Source: Streptococcus mitis B6 | GTDB lineage: Bacteria; Bacillota; Bacilli; Lactobacillales; Streptococcaceae | Length of the DNA stretch: 64,000 bases | Reading direction: 5' to 3' | Assembly (NCBI RefSeq): GCF_000027165.1 | Contig: NC_013853.1 | Location: forward strand, 744,001-808,000 | Part shown: positions 26,337 to 37,490 of the stretch, piece by piece | Position numbering within the stretch: the first letter of the stretch is position 1 | How the letters are laid out: each line of letters starts with the position of its first letter | The notes under the pieces: model-generated | What the model was told of the DNA's origin: nothing | Databases searched by the model: none | The model's input: only the letters and a program-made list of their open reading frames with translations | Made by a program: the position numbers and the translations under genes

Positions 26337-26368
26337 AAAAAGCAACAACTGTTTAGTTGTTGCTTTTT
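26337..26368. terminator. gdhA terminator (bidirectional)
   Basis: Perfect 13-bp arms AAAAAGCAACAAC / GTTGTTGCTTTTT with a 6-nt loop. A- and T-tracts on both sides let it work on either strand. It serves the minus-strand gdhA 27 nt after its stop. Confidence 0.88.
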
Positions 26369-26394
26369 GGTAACTTTTTCAAGTTTTTTAATTA

Positions 26395-28906
<2,512 letters not shown>

Positions 28907-28938
28907 ATTCATTAAAAAATCAGAAGAAAGGAGAGAAG

Positions 28939-29976
28939 ATGCTAGCCATTGAAGAAAGCCAGAAGTTGACTTTATCAAATTTACCTAGTCTGATCCTATT
29001 TACAGGGATAGATCAGGGTCAGTTTGAAGTGATGAAGGGTCAAGTGTTGAAACAAATTGGTTATGATTCTGCTGACCTCAACTTTGCCTACTTTGATATG
29101 AAAGAAGTAGTTTACAAGGATGTGGAACTGGAGTTGGTCAGCCTTCCTTTCTTTGCGGATGAGAAAATCGTGATCTTAGATCATTTTATGGATATCACGA
29201 CTGCTAAAAAACGCTTTTTGACAGATGATGAGCTCAAGTCATTTGAGGAATATCTTGATAATCCTTCACCAACAACCAAGTTGTTAATCTTTGCAGAAGG
29301 AAAGCTGGATAGCAAAAGACGGTTAGTCAAATTACTTAAGCGTGATGCCAAGGTCTTCGATGCAGTAGAAGCAAAAGAACAAGAATTGCGCCAGTATTTC
29401 CAAAAGTGGAGTCAGAAAGGAGGTCTGCAGTTTGCTAATCATTCTTTTGAAAATCTTCTTATCAAGTCTGGTTTTCAATTTAGCGAAATCCAGAAAAATC
29501 TCCTCTTTTTACAGTCCTATAAGGCGGATTCTGTTATCGAGGAAGAGGATATTGTCAATGCTATTCCTAAGACCTTACAGGACAATATTTTTGATTTAAC
29601 TCAGTTTATTCTGACTAAAAAGATGGATCAGGCGCGCGATTTGGTTAGAGACTTGACCTTGCAAGGGGAAGATGAAATTAAGCTCATAGCTGTCATGTTA
29701 GGACAATTTCGGACTTTTACTCAGGTGAAAATTTTATCGGACTCTGGCCAAACGGAATCTCAGATTGCAAGTAGTTTAGGCAGCTTTCTCGGACGTAATC
29801 TCAATCCATATCAAATCAAGTTTGCGCTGAGAGATTCAAGAGGACTTTCCTTGAGCTTTTTGAAGCAAGCTATTTCCTATTTGATTGAGACAGACTATCA
29901 GATTAAGACAGGACTTTATGAAAAAGGTTTCCTTTTTGAAAAGGCACTTTTACAGATTGCTAGTCAGGTAAATTAA
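28939..29976 (+). CDS. holA: DNA polymerase III delta subunit (clamp-loader)
   Basis: A 345-aa protein of the HolA family, which opens the sliding clamp within the clamp-loader complex. It contains the AAA+-like N-terminal region (LPSLILFTGIDQGQFEVMKG), acidic loops and a C-terminal collar domain (LIAVMLGQFRTFTQVKILSD, then NPYQIKFALRDSRGLS). As expected for delta, no functional Walker motif is present. The ribosome binding site is AAAGGAGAG. Its stop lies 21 nt before a terminator-like hairpin and 72 nt before a BOX element. Confidence 0.93.
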   Translation: MLAIEESQKLTLSNLPSLILFTGIDQGQFEVMKGQVLKQIGYDSADLNFAYFDMKEVVYKDVELELVSLPFFADEKIVILDHFMDITTAKKRFLTDDELKSFEEYLDNPSPTTKLLIFAEGKLDSKRRLVKLLKRDAKVFDAVEAKEQELRQYFQKWSQKGGLQFANHSFENLLIKSGFQFSEIQKNLLFLQSYKADSVIEEEDIVNAIPKTLQDNIFDLTQFILTKKMDQARDLVRDLTLQGEDEIKLIAVMLGQFRTFTQVKILSDSGQTESQIASSLGSFLGRNLNPYQIKFALRDSRGLSLSFLKQAISYLIETDYQIKTGLYEKGFLFEKALLQIASQVN

Positions 29977-29996
29977 TCCTATTTGAAAAACTTTTT

Positions 29997-30030
29997 AACC
30001 CGCGTCAGGATTATCTTGTCGTGGGTTTCT
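29997..30030 (+). terminator. terminator after holA
   Basis: Arms AACCCGCG (29997-30004) and CGTGGGTT (30020-30027), one G-U pair, followed by TCTTGC. The loop of 15 nt is long and the T-run short, so it may be weak. Confidence 0.5.
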
Positions 30031-30047
30031 TGCTGATTTGCTTATTT

Positions 30048-30245
30048 TATACTCAATGAAAATCAAAGAGCAAACTAGGAAACTAGCCGCAGGTTGCTTA
30101 AAGCACTGCTTTGAGGTTGTAGATAAGACTGACGAAGTCAGCTCAAAACACTGTTTTGAGGTTGTGGATAGAACTGACGAAGTCAGTAACCATACGTACG
30201 GCAAGGCGACGTTGACGCGGTTTGAAGAGACTTTCGAAGAGTATT
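30048..30245. repeat. BOX element 1 (A-B-B-C)
   Basis: About 200 bp. One end module starts TATACTCAATGAAAATC and includes AACTAGGAAACTAGCCGCAG; two middle (boxB-type) units contain ACTGACGAAGTCAG; the other end module has ACGGCAAGGCGACGTTGACG and ends TTTCGAAGAGTAT. The last includes the BOX-PCR primer site. BOX repeats are dispersed in pneumococcus and relatives, fold as RNA, and may affect neighbouring genes. Four copies occur in this window. This one lies between holA and sodA. Confidence 0.92.
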
Positions 30246-30349
30246 ATTCGAAAGTATCTCAGTGATTTCCTCATCTATAAGCAAAAAACTTGAAAAAAGT
30301 GAATGTTTGCGTTATCATTTTCATATAGAAAGAAAAAGAGGTATTACAG

Positions 30350-30955
30350 ATGGCTATTATCTTACCAGAACTTCCATATGCATACGACGCTTTGGAACCA
30401 TACATCGATGCGGAAACAATGCACTTGCACCATGACAAACACCATCAAACTTATGTCAACAATGCTAATGCAGCTTTAGAAAAACACCCTGAAATCGGTG
30501 AAGATCTTGAAGCCTTGCTTGCTGATGTAGAATCTATCCCAGCTGATATCCGTCAAGCGCTTATCAACAATGGTGGTGGACACTTGAACCACACTCTTTT
30601 CTGGGAATTGATGACTCCTGAAAAAACAGCTCCTTCAGCAGAACTTGCAGCAGATATCGATGCAACATTTGGTTCATTTGAAGAATTCCAAGCAGCCTTC
30701 ACTGCAGCAGCAACAACTCGTTTCGGTTCAGGATGGGCATGGTTGGTTGTCAACAAAGAAGGTAAACTTGAAGTGACTTCAACAGCAAACCAAGATACAC
30801 CAATCTCAGAAGGCAAAAAACCAATCTTGGGCTTGGACGTTTGGGAACATGCTTACTACGTGAAATACCGCAACGTGCGTCCTGACTACATCAAAGCTTT
30901 CTTCTCAGTAATCAACTGGAACAAAGTAGATGAATTGTACGTAGCTGCTAAATAA
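30350..30955 (+). CDS. sodA: superoxide dismutase (Mn/Fe family)
   Basis: A 201-aa dimeric enzyme that removes superoxide. The metal ligands are His27 (in MHLHHDKHH), His81 (LNHTLFW), Asp163 and His167 (LDVWEHAYY). GGGHLNH and the absence of Fe-type markers support the Mn type usual in streptococci. The ribosome binding site is AAAGAGG. The mRNA leader may contain the end of BOX element 1, which lies 104 nt upstream. Length is typical. Confidence 0.96.
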   Translation: MAIILPELPYAYDALEPYIDAETMHLHHDKHHQTYVNNANAALEKHPEIGEDLEALLADVESIPADIRQALINNGGGHLNHTLFWELMTPEKTAPSAELAADIDATFGSFEEFQAAFTAAATTRFGSGWAWLVVNKEGKLEVTSTANQDTPISEGKKPILGLDVWEHAYYVKYRNVRPDYIKAFFSVINWNKVDELYVAAK

Positions 30956-31000
30956 TGATAGTTGGAGGGAAGAATTGTTCTTCTCTTTTTTAGGTTATAA

Positions 31001-31049
31001 GATTCTGGTCTGACAAGATTCTGGTCTGACAAAATCGTCAGACTTTTTT
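31001..31049 (+). terminator. terminator with duplicated left arm
   Basis: GTCTGAC (31024-31030), loop, GTCAGAC (31037-31043) and TTTTTT form a clear terminator after sodA. The 16 bp GATTCTGGTCTGACAA occur twice in tandem (31001-31016 and 31017-31032), so two left arms can compete for one right arm. An earlier short hairpin with GAAGAA/TTCTTC follows the sodA stop at 30970-30990. Confidence 0.8.
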
Positions 31050-31127
31050 CATTTTTATGAGAAACGTGCTAACTGCTAGAAATTATGGTAGAATAAAGTA
31101 TTAAGTAATCGTGGAAAAAGGATATCT

Positions 31128-31658
31128 ATGCGAAAAGAAATTGCACCTGAATTATACAACTATAACAAGTTTCCTGGTCCTGAGTTCCATTTACATGGGG
31201 ACAAGGTCGAAACGGAAGGGATAGTTTTTTCCTTGGTGGAAAATATCAAGGATGCCTTTGATGTGACGGCTTTTAATCAGCGTTTTTCAGAAGTCTTAAC
31301 CAAGTTTGATTATATCGTGGGAGATTGGAGCAACGAACAGCTTCGCCTACGAGGCTTTTACAAGGATGACCGAACAGAAGAAAAACTTGAAAAAATCAGT
31401 CGTTTACAAGACTATCTTTTAGAGTATTGTAGTTATGGTTGTGCCTATTTTGTCTTAGAAAATGAAGCCCCTAAGCGAGCATCATTTGACAAGAAAATGC
31501 GTAAGAAGGAAGAAGAACAGCCTTCTAAAAAAGGAAAGAAACCGGCTCAAACAAAACGAAAACCGAATGCAGATAAGAAAAATAGACGTCGTCAGAAAGA
31601 CCAGCATTCTCAGAAAGAGGACAAGGGACAACGTCATTTTGTCATTCGTCAGAAGTGA
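31128..31658 (+). CDS. YutD-like protein
   Basis: A 176-aa protein whose first 115 residues match the YutD family (PF06265): EIAPELYNYNKFPGPEF, FDVTAFNQRFSEVLTKFDYIVGDW, LRLRGFY and YCSYGCAYFVLEN. The C-terminal 60 residues are a very basic low-complexity tail (KKGKKPAQTKRKPNADKK), common in streptococcal members. The function is not known; its neighbours suggest a link to ribosome or RNA metabolism because rlmN follows 20 nt later. The positively charged tail fits nucleic-acid contact, which is inference. Confidence 0.85.
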   Translation: MRKEIAPELYNYNKFPGPEFHLHGDKVETEGIVFSLVENIKDAFDVTAFNQRFSEVLTKFDYIVGDWSNEQLRLRGFYKDDRTEEKLEKISRLQDYLLEYCSYGCAYFVLENEAPKRASFDKKMRKKEEEQPSKKGKKPAQTKRKPNADKKNRRRQKDQHSQKEDKGQRHFVIRQK

Positions 31659-31678
31659 GTAGAGAATAAGGAGAAGAA

Positions 31679-32764
31679 ATGAAACCGTCAATTTATAGTT
31701 TAACACGTCAAACCATGCAGGAATGGGTATTGGAGCAGGGAGAAAAGAAATTCCGTGCAGACCAAATTTGGGAATGGCTCTACCGTAAACGTGTCCAGTC
31801 ATTTGAAGAAATGACTAACCTTTCCAAGGATTTGATTGCTAAGCTTAATGACCAGTTTGTGGTCAATCCCTTGAAACAACGTATCGTTCAAGAGTCTGCT
31901 GATGGGACAGTTAAATATCTTTTTGAATTGCCAGATGGAATGCTGATTGAGACAGTACTCATGCGTCAACACTATGGTTTGTCAGTCTGTGTGACGACTC
32001 AGGTCGGCTGTAATATCGGTTGTACCTTCTGTGCTTCCGGTTTGATTAAGAAACAACGTGACCTCAATAATGGGGAAATCGTAGCGCAAATCATGCTGGT
32101 TCAGAAATACTTTGATGAACGTGGTCAGGATGAACGCGTCAGCCATATCGTTGTCATGGGAATCGGTGAGCCCTTTGATAACTATAACAATGTCTTGAAT
32201 TTCATCCGTACTATCAACGATGACAAGGGAATGGCTATCGGTGCTCGTCACATTACGGTTTCAACTTCAGGTTTGGCCCATAAAATTCGTGATTTTGCTA
32301 ATGAAGGAGTTCAGGTCAATCTTGCGGTTTCCCTTCACGCACCCAACAATGAATTGCGTTCAAGCATCATGAAGATTAACCGTGCCTTTCCGATTGAAAA
32401 ACTCTTTGCTGCTATTGAGTACTATATCGAAACAACCAATCGTCGTGTAACCTTTGAATACATCATGCTCAATGAAGTCAATGACGGTGTAGAACAAGCC
32501 TTGGAATTGGCTGAATTGCTCAAGAACATCAAGAAATTGTCTTATGTAAACTTGATTCCTTATAACCCGGTTAGTGAGCATGACCAATATAGCCGTAGTC
32601 CCAAAGAGCGCGTGTTGGCTTTCTATGATACGCTTAAGAAAAAAGGGGTCAACTGTGTCGTCCGTCAAGAGCATGGTACAGATATTGATGCAGCTTGTGG
32701 ACAATTGCGTTCTAATACAATGAAACGTGACCGCCAGAAAGCAGTCGCAGCAGTCAATCCTTAA
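31679..32764 (+). CDS. rlmN: 23S rRNA/tRNA adenine-C2 methyltransferase (radical SAM)
   Basis: A 361-aa radical-SAM enzyme that methylates C2 of A2503 in 23S rRNA and A37 of some tRNAs. The [4Fe-4S] cysteines are C111, C115 and C118 in [13 protein letters not shown]. The C-terminal cysteine in DAACGQLR completes the methyl-transfer pair together with the one near [23 protein letters not shown] and HITVSTSG are family blocks. The ribosome binding site is AAGGAG. Its stop overlaps the next ATG by one base (TAATG), so vanZ-like translation is coupled to it. Confidence 0.95.
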   Translation: MKPSIYSLTRQTMQEWVLEQGEKKFRADQIWEWLYRKRVQSFEEMTNLSKDLIAKLNDQFVVNPLKQRIVQESADGTVKYLFELPDGMLIETVLMRQHYGLSVCVTTQVGCNIGCTFCASGLIKKQRDLNNGEIVAQIMLVQKYFDERGQDERVSHIVVMGIGEPFDNYNNVLNFIRTINDDKGMAIGARHITVSTSGLAHKIRDFANEGVQVNLAVSLHAPNNELRSSIMKINRAFPIEKLFAAIEYYIETTNRRVTFEYIMLNEVNDGVEQALELAELLKNIKKLSYVNLIPYNPVSEHDQYSRSPKERVLAFYDTLKKKGVNCVVRQEHGTDIDAACGQLRSNTMKRDRQKAVAAVNP

Positions 32765-33237
32765 TGATGAAGAAGACTTATAATCATGTTTTGGTCTGGG
32801 GAGTCATTTTCTATAGTATTTGTATCGTTTACTTTTGCTTTACTCCTCAAGAACATTCTCCCGTGGGGGTGGAAACTCCAGGTATTCAGCATCTTGGACG
32901 CCTGGTTTTTCTTTTGATTCCTTTCAATTCTCTCTGGAAACTGGGCCAAGTGAGTGACATTGGACAATTATGTTGGCTTTTTCTACAAAATATCCTCAAT
33001 GTCTTCTTACTTTTTCCTCTGATTTTCCAACTCCTTTATCTCCTTCCAAACTTGCGGAAGACAAAAAAGGTCCTTCTTATTAGTTTTCTAGTGAGTCTTG
33101 GAATCGAGTGTACGCAGTTGCTCTTGGACTTTTTCTTTGATTCTAATCGCGTCTTTGAGGTTGATGATTTGTGGACCAATACCTTGGGTGGCTATCTGGC
33201 TTGGCTTCTCTATAAACAATTACATAATACTCAATGA
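32764..33237 (+). CDS. VanZ-like membrane protein
   Basis: A 157-aa protein with about four membrane segments and the VanZ pattern: YFCFTPQEHSP after the first helix, NVFLLFPLIFQLLYLLP in the centre, LVSLGIECTQLLLDFFFDSNRVFEVDDLWTNTLGG with the conserved E-Q-D-D-N polar residues, and a final helix. VanZ family members contribute to lipid II or glycopeptide response, but the role here is undefined. The last codons (NTQ) and the stop come from the start of BOX element 2, so the natural C-terminus may have been altered. Confidence 0.85.
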   Translation: MMKKTYNHVLVWGVIFYSICIVYFCFTPQEHSPVGVETPGIQHLGRLVFLLIPFNSLWKLGQVSDIGQLCWLFLQNILNVFLLFPLIFQLLYLLPNLRKTKKVLLISFLVSLGIECTQLLLDFFFDSNRVFEVDDLWTNTLGGYLAWLLYKQLHNTQ

Positions 33238-33331
33238 AAATCAAAGAGCAAACTAGGAAGCTAGCCGCAGGCTGTACTTGAGTACGGCAAGGTGAAGCTG
33301 ACGTGGTTTGAATTTGATTTTCGAAGAGTAT
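33227..33331. repeat. BOX element 2 (A-C, no middle unit)
   Basis: About 105 bp with end modules ATACTCAATGAAAATC...AGCCGCAGGCTG and TACGGCAAGGTGAAGCTGACG...TTTTCGAAGAGTAT, without boxB-type unit. It overlaps the last 11 bases of the vanZ-like gene and ends 22 nt before the ABC-F gene, so its RNA hairpin lies just ahead of that ribosome binding site. Confidence 0.92.
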
Positions 33332-33353
33332 AAAAACAAGATAAGGAATTAAA

Positions 33354-34895
33354 ATGAGTATTTTAGAAGTTAAAAATCTGAGTCACGGTTTTGGTGACCG
33401 TGCAATTTTTGAAGATGTGTCCTTTCGTCTCCTAAAGGGAGAACATATCGGTCTTGTCGGTGCTAATGGTGAAGGAAAATCAACCTTTATGAGCATTGTG
33501 ACTGGTAAGATGTTGCCAGATGAAGGGAAGGTTGAGTGGTCCAAATATGTGACTGCTGGTTACTTGGATCAGCACTCCGTTCTTGCTGAAGGGCAGTCGG
33601 TGCGTGATGTTCTCCGTACAGCCTTTGATGAGCTGTTCAAAGCAGAAGCCCGTATCAATGACCTCTATATGGAAATGGCTGAAGATGGAGCGGATGTTGA
33701 TGCTCTTATGGAAGAAGTTGGTGAACTTCAAGACCGTCTGGAGAGTCGTGATTTCTATACCTTAGATGCTAAGATTGACGAAGTAGCGCGTGCCCTTGGT
33801 GTCATGGACTTTGGCATGGATACGGATGTAACTTCTTTGTCAGGGGGGCAAAGAACCAAGGTACTTTTGGCCAAACTCCTCCTTGAAAAGCCTGATATCT
33901 TACTTCTGGACGAGCCAACCAACTACTTGGATGCTGAGCATATTGACTGGCTCAAGCGCTATCTCCAAAACTATGAGAATGCCTTTGTCCTTATTTCACA
34001 TGATATCCCATTCCTGAACGATGTGATTAATATTGTCTACCATGTGGAAAATCAACAGCTGACGCGTTATTCTGGTGACTACTATCAGTTCCAAGAAGTC
34101 TATGCTATGAAGAAATCTCAGCTAGAGGCTGCCTACGAACGTCAGCAGAAAGAAATTGCAGACCTTAAAGATTTTGTCTCACGAAACAAAGCGCGTGTTG
34201 CAACACGAAACATGGCCATGTCTCGTCAGAAGAAATTGGATAAGATGGATATTATCGAACTGCAAAGTGAGAAACCAAAACCATCCTTTGATTTCAAACC
34301 AGCTCGTACGCCAGGGCGCTTTATCTTCCAAGCCAAGGATTTGCAGATTGGTTACGACCGTCCTCTGACTAAGCCTTTAAATCTTACCTTTGAACGCAAT
34401 CAAAAGGTTGCTATTATCGGGGCAAATGGTATCGGGAAAACAACTCTCTTGAAGAGTCTCTTGGGAATTATCCCACCTATTGCTGGGGAAGTGGAACGTG
34501 GTGACTACCTAGAACTCGGTTATTTTGAACAGGAAGTAGAAGGTGGTAATCGTCAAACACCACTTGAAGCTGTCTGGAATGCCTTTCCAGCTCTCAACCA
34601 AGCGGAAGTTCGTGCAGCCCTTGCTCGTTGTGGTTTGACAACCAAACATATTGAAAGCCAAATTCAGGTCTTGTCAGGTGGGGAACAAGCCAAGGTTCGT
34701 TTCTGTCTCTTGATGAATCGTGAAAACAACGTTTTAGTGTTGGACGAGCCGACCAACCATTTGGATGTGGATGCCAAGAATGAACTCAAACGTGCCCTCA
34801 AAGAATACAAGGGATCTATCCTGATGGTTTGTCACGAACCAGACTTTTATGAAGGCTGGATGGACCAAATCTGGGATTTTAACAAGCTAACTTAA
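33354..34895 (+). CDS. ABC-F family ATPase (translation factor type)
   Basis: A 513-aa soluble protein with two ABC domains. The first has Walker A GANGEGKST (about 36-44), signature LSGGQRTK and Walker B with DEPTNYLD. The second has GANGIGKTT, signature LSGGEQAK and DEPTNHLD. Between them lies a charged linker (VSRNKARVATRNMAMSRQKK) of the type that enters the ribosomal P-site tRNA region. There are no membrane segments, so it is not a transporter. Housekeeping YbiT/Uup-like is more likely than an antibiotic-resistance type. The ribosome binding site AAGGAA is moderate. Confidence 0.93.
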   Translation: MSILEVKNLSHGFGDRAIFEDVSFRLLKGEHIGLVGANGEGKSTFMSIVTGKMLPDEGKVEWSKYVTAGYLDQHSVLAEGQSVRDVLRTAFDELFKAEARINDLYMEMAEDGADVDALMEEVGELQDRLESRDFYTLDAKIDEVARALGVMDFGMDTDVTSLSGGQRTKVLLAKLLLEKPDILLLDEPTNYLDAEHIDWLKRYLQNYENAFVLISHDIPFLNDVINIVYHVENQQLTRYSGDYYQFQEVYAMKKSQLEAAYERQQKEIADLKDFVSRNKARVATRNMAMSRQKKLDKMDIIELQSEKPKPSFDFKPARTPGRFIFQAKDLQIGYDRPLTKPLNLTFERNQKVAIIGANGIGKTTLLKSLLGIIPPIAGEVERGDYLELGYFEQEVEGGNRQTPLEAVWNAFPALNQAEVRAALARCGLTTKHIESQIQVLSGGEQAKVRFCLLMNRENNVLVLDEPTNHLDVDAKNELKRALKEYKGSILMVCHEPDFYEGWMDQIWDFNKLT

Positions 34896-34911
34896 AAATA
34901 CGGATAAAAGA

Positions 34912-34946
34912 AATACAGTACCGAATGTGGGTACTGTATTTTTTGG
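34912..34946 (+). terminator. terminator after ABC-F gene
   Basis: Perfect 11-bp arms AATACAGTACC / GGTACTGTATT around a 7-nt loop, then TTTTTGG. It ends the ABC-F transcript before the inverted BOX element 3. Confidence 0.88.
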
Positions 34947-34959
34947 TTTTTAAGATTTA

Positions 34960-35064
34960 ATACTCTTCGAAAATCAAATTCAAACCTCGTCAACGTCGCC
35001 TTGCCGTACTCAAGTACAGCCTGCGGCTAGTTTCCTAGTTTGCTCTTTGATTTTCATTGAGTAT
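34960..35064. repeat. BOX element 3 (A-C, no middle unit), overlapping slrA 3' end
   Basis: This element is about 105 bp and in reverse orientation to BOX 2: ATACTCTTCGAAAATC at the left, CCTTGCCGTACTC and GCCTGCGGCTAG in the middle, and GATTTTCATTGAGTAT at the right. On the minus strand the module reading ATACTCAATGAAAATC supplies the last nine codons and stop of slrA. Confidence 0.93.
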
Positions 35065-35859
35065 AAAATCGTAGTCTTTCACCACTTCGATGCTATCGAT
35101 TGTGATAGTAGTCGTTGGCTTGTCTTTTTCATTTTTTTCGGCTTTAGCAATCTTATCTACAACATCCATACCGTCAATCACTTGACCAAAGACTGGGTGT
35201 TTGCCATCTAGACTAGGGTTTCCACCTTCTTTGTAGGCTTCGATGATTTTCTTTGGATACTTGCTTGTAGGGAGTTTAGCAGAGGTATCTGTAGAGTTTT
35301 GGTTGATGAAGAACTGGCTGCCATTGGTGTTTGGTTGACCAGTATTAGCCATAGAAAGGGCACCACGGATATTATAGAGATAAGGAGTAATTTCGTTCTT
35401 GAAACCAGTTCCCTTGTCTTTTGTCTTATCCTTGTCATGCCAGATGGACTGACCACCTGTACCGTCCCCTTTTGGATCTCCAGTTTGAACCATGAAGCCA
35501 TCGATGACACGGTGGAAGGTAATGCCGTTATAGTAGCCTTCTTTGGCATGAGTGAGGAAGTTTTCAACCGCTAGAGGAGCGAGTTTAGGGAAGAGCTTAA
35601 TGCGAATATCACCTTGGCTTGTGTGAAGAATCACTTCAGCCTCGTCTTCAGCAACTTCTTTAGATAGTTGTGGGAAATTGGCGTTTTCGTTTGTTAAAGC
35701 ATCGTTTAATTCCTTGGCGGACTGGGCAGCTGCTTTGGAACTTTCTTCAGCAGCAAGACTGGAATCAACATAGTCATCACCACGTAGACTGCGTTGGATG
35801 CTACTACACCCAGCTAGGGCTACAGTTGATAGTAAAAGAAGGGTTGCTAGTTTTTTCAT
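35035..35859 (-). CDS. slrA: streptococcal lipoprotein rotamase A, cyclophilin-type PPIase
   Basis: A 274-aa lipoprotein. The signal peptide MKKLATLLLLSTVALAGC ends with lipobox LAGC, Cys18 being the lipid-bearing residue. The cyclophilin domain (about 75-262) shows GITFHRVIDGFMVQTGDPKG and NTNGSQFFIN, the catalytic and cyclosporin-site segments. It assists folding of surface proteins outside the membrane. The normal end near VVKDYDF is followed here by nine residues (ILNENQRAN) encoded by BOX element 3. From memory, pneumococcal SlrA ends shortly after DYDF, so this is a repeat-derived tail. The tail is short and probably harmless. Confidence 0.93.
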   Translation of the reverse strand: MKKLATLLLLSTVALAGCSSIQRSLRGDDYVDSSLAAEESSKAAAQSAKELNDALTNENANFPQLSKEVAEDEAEVILHTSQGDIRIKLFPKLAPLAVENFLTHAKEGYYNGITFHRVIDGFMVQTGDPKGDGTGGQSIWHDKDKTKDKGTGFKNEITPYLYNIRGALSMANTGQPNTNGSQFFINQNSTDTSAKLPTSKYPKKIIEAYKEGGNPSLDGKHPVFGQVIDGMDVVDKIAKAEKNEKDKPTTTITIDSIEVVKDYDFILNENQRAN

Positions 35860-35967
35860 TCTGTTCCTCTCAAAAATTCATTTCTACCATTGTACCCTAA
35901 AAGGAAGGGGATTTCAAATGTTAGTGACAAGACAATTTTAGAGAAAGTCAACCAAAAAATCACTTGA

Positions 35968-36279
35968 TTAGAGATTTTTCTTTGGATGACGGTCGACAAT
36001 GTCCTGGTATTGTTCCAGTATCCGCTCTCCTTTTGGAGTCAATTTGTAGCCACGAATCGAAAAGAAACTAGCTAATTCCTCTTCTGAAAAATGGTCATGA
36101 AGGGCTTGATCCAAATCTGCAGTCTTCATCTTAGACAGTCCTGTAATTCCCTTGCTTTTCAGAATATTCTTTTTCATAGTAGCATTGAAATGGTTAAGTG
36201 AGTCAAATGCAGTTTCGACAAGAGTATAACCTTTTTCTACCAGAGTTTTTAGATGCTTAGGGGAATCAATATCATAAGT
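35968..36279 (-). pseudogene. C-terminal remnant of a longer gene (SAP-like region)
   Basis: A frame open from 36279 to 35968 with a stop codon at 36280-36282, preceded by related-looking coding fragments in other frames (for example NSFELTFTNCDALRAFLRS up to about 36360). From the internal ATG at 36177 it would encode 69 aa, but sequence upstream of it (SPKHLKTLVEKGYTLVETAF) reads as protein in the same frame. LKSKGITGLSKMKTADLDQAL resembles a SAP-type DNA-binding helix pair. It probably is the decayed end of a larger gene. The parent function is unknown. Confidence 0.5.
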
Positions 36280-36453
36280 CTACTCAGAGTATTTAGGAAA
36301 CCAGATCTTAAGAAAGCTCGTAAAGCATCACAATTAGTAAACGTTAATTCGAAAGAATTACTATATTTTAAAAGGGCACATTTTCAAAGGATTTTTCCTT
36401 TTGGCTTCAATTCCTAATGAATCAATGAACTTAATACTAGGTCTCGAAAAGAA

Positions 36454-36678
36454 TTATGCTTCCTCGTTCTGTCTGAGTTCAAAGAGGTCTTCTACTTTCA
36501 GATTAAAAACTTGAGCAATTTTAAGAGCCATTTCCAGCGAAGGGTTGTAACGGTTATTTTCCAAGTGCAGAATTGTCTCGCGTCGCATGCCGATGAGGTC
36601 GGCTAACTCCTGCTGGGTCATGCCTGTGGACTCACGAACAGATTTGAGATTAGTAATAATCTTGCTTTCTTTGGCCAT
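36454..36678 (-). CDS. XRE-family transcriptional regulator
   Basis: A 74-aa protein formed by one Cro/CI helix-turn-helix domain: LKSVRESTGMTQQELADLIGMRRETILHLENNR, then LEMALKIAQVFNLKVEDLF. This short YgzD-like class usually partners a membrane protein encoded beside it. It starts 2 nt after the stop of the membrane-protein gene, so the two form an operon read on the minus strand. It probably controls its own promoter, where palindromes are visible at 37296-37337. Confidence 0.92.
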   Translation of the reverse strand: MAKESKIITNLKSVRESTGMTQQELADLIGMRRETILHLENNRYNPSLEMALKIAQVFNLKVEDLFELRQNEEA

Positions 36679-36680
36679 GC

Positions 36681-37277
36681 TTATCCTCTACGTTCCAAGA
36701 TAAAATAAACAACCGCAAAGATGCAAATCAAGGCAGCTATGCTAATAAATATCTGGCCCATGTAAAGAGTGAGAGCCCCCATATACCCAATGATAACTGC
36801 GAGGATCATCAGTGCACCTAGTATAAAAATAAACATCAAGCTAGCAGCCTTTGCTAAATTAGCATAAAAGCGTTCGTCCGGAGTTTCCTTGACATTTTTC
36901 AAACAGAAAAAACCAAATACAATCACTTCAATAACGAGGCCAATTCCCAAAATCCATTCTTTAATACCAGAACTTACGCTAGGGGTCGCAACCCAAAGCC
37001 CTACTGTATAAAAAATGCTTGCTGCAAACACAAGTATCGTGTAAAGCTTAACAGACAAGTCGAAAATAATCTTTCCCTTACCTTTCTGACTTTTATGAGG
37101 CCATGGTTTCATATGTAGCCAGCCCCAAATAGCTATAATTTGACCTAACACTGAAATACCAGTAATAACTAACTTGGGTCCCCAACTAAGATTAGAACCA
37201 AATAAAACAATAAAATCAATAAAGAGAGCTACGGCAATCATTGCAATGAGGCCACGCATTTTTTGACTTTTTTTCAT
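36681..37277 (-). CDS. integral membrane protein paired with XRE regulator
   Basis: A 198-aa protein with about six membrane helices, starting at the ATG at 37277, which is preceded by AAAGGAGTCTATC; the frame from 37313 is unsupported because it overlaps the operator-like palindrome region. Cytoplasmic loops include PWPHKSQKGKGK and NVKETPDERFYANLAKAASL. The latter resembles conserved loops of small membrane proteins found next to XRE genes. No transport motif is seen. It may sense envelope state and act with the regulator (inference). Confidence 0.8.
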   Translation of the reverse strand: MKKSQKMRGLIAMIAVALFIDFIVLFGSNLSWGPKLVITGISVLGQIIAIWGWLHMKPWPHKSQKGKGKIIFDLSVKLYTILVFAASIFYTVGLWVATPSVSSGIKEWILGIGLVIEVIVFGFFCLKNVKETPDERFYANLAKAASLMFIFILGALMILAVIIGYMGALTLYMGQIFISIAALICIFAVVYFILERRG

Positions 37278-37295
37278 GATAGACTCCTTTTTTGT

Positions 37296-37337
37296 GTTAT
37301 AAATATATAACATTTAAATGTTATGTTATAAATATAT
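37296..37337. promoter_or_regulatory. candidate operator/promoter region of the membrane protein-XRE operon
   Basis: A perfect 18-bp palindrome ATAACATTTAAATGTTAT (37307-37324) is flanked by two direct copies of GTTATAAATATAT (37296-37308 and 37325-37337). On the minus strand the region offers TATAAC/TATAAT-like -10 boxes 20-40 nt before the gene. The symmetry fits a dimeric regulator such as the XRE protein. The binding assignment is inference. Confidence 0.45.
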
Positions 37338-37406
37338 CACACTTAAATTTAGAAAGCAAGAATTTTATGTGTCAATGTGGTAATTATTTGAAAAAATTTT
37401 TTAATA

Positions 37407-37490
37407 AAAGCCCTCGCTAGTCAAACAACTAAAGAATTATTTGAAGCAATCATCGGATTTGATTTGGATAGTTTCGTTAATAATATTTGA
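37407..37490 (+). pseudogene. coding fragment of unknown origin
   Basis: 28 codons ending with TGA encode a protein-like string (KALASQTTKELFEAIIGFDL then DSFVNNI) without ribosome binding site and with stops just upstream. It appears to be the C-terminal end of a lost gene. The parent family was not recognised. Confidence 0.3.

Noticed and set aside
30038..30265. Open frame of 75 codons in both directions between holA and sodA
   Set aside because: It is the BOX element read as protein; the same amino-acid strings arise in other copies.
36178..36360. Full-length gene upstream of the SAP-like fragment
   Set aside because: Stops occur in all three minus-strand frames and the coding signal changes frame, so only a remnant can be claimed.
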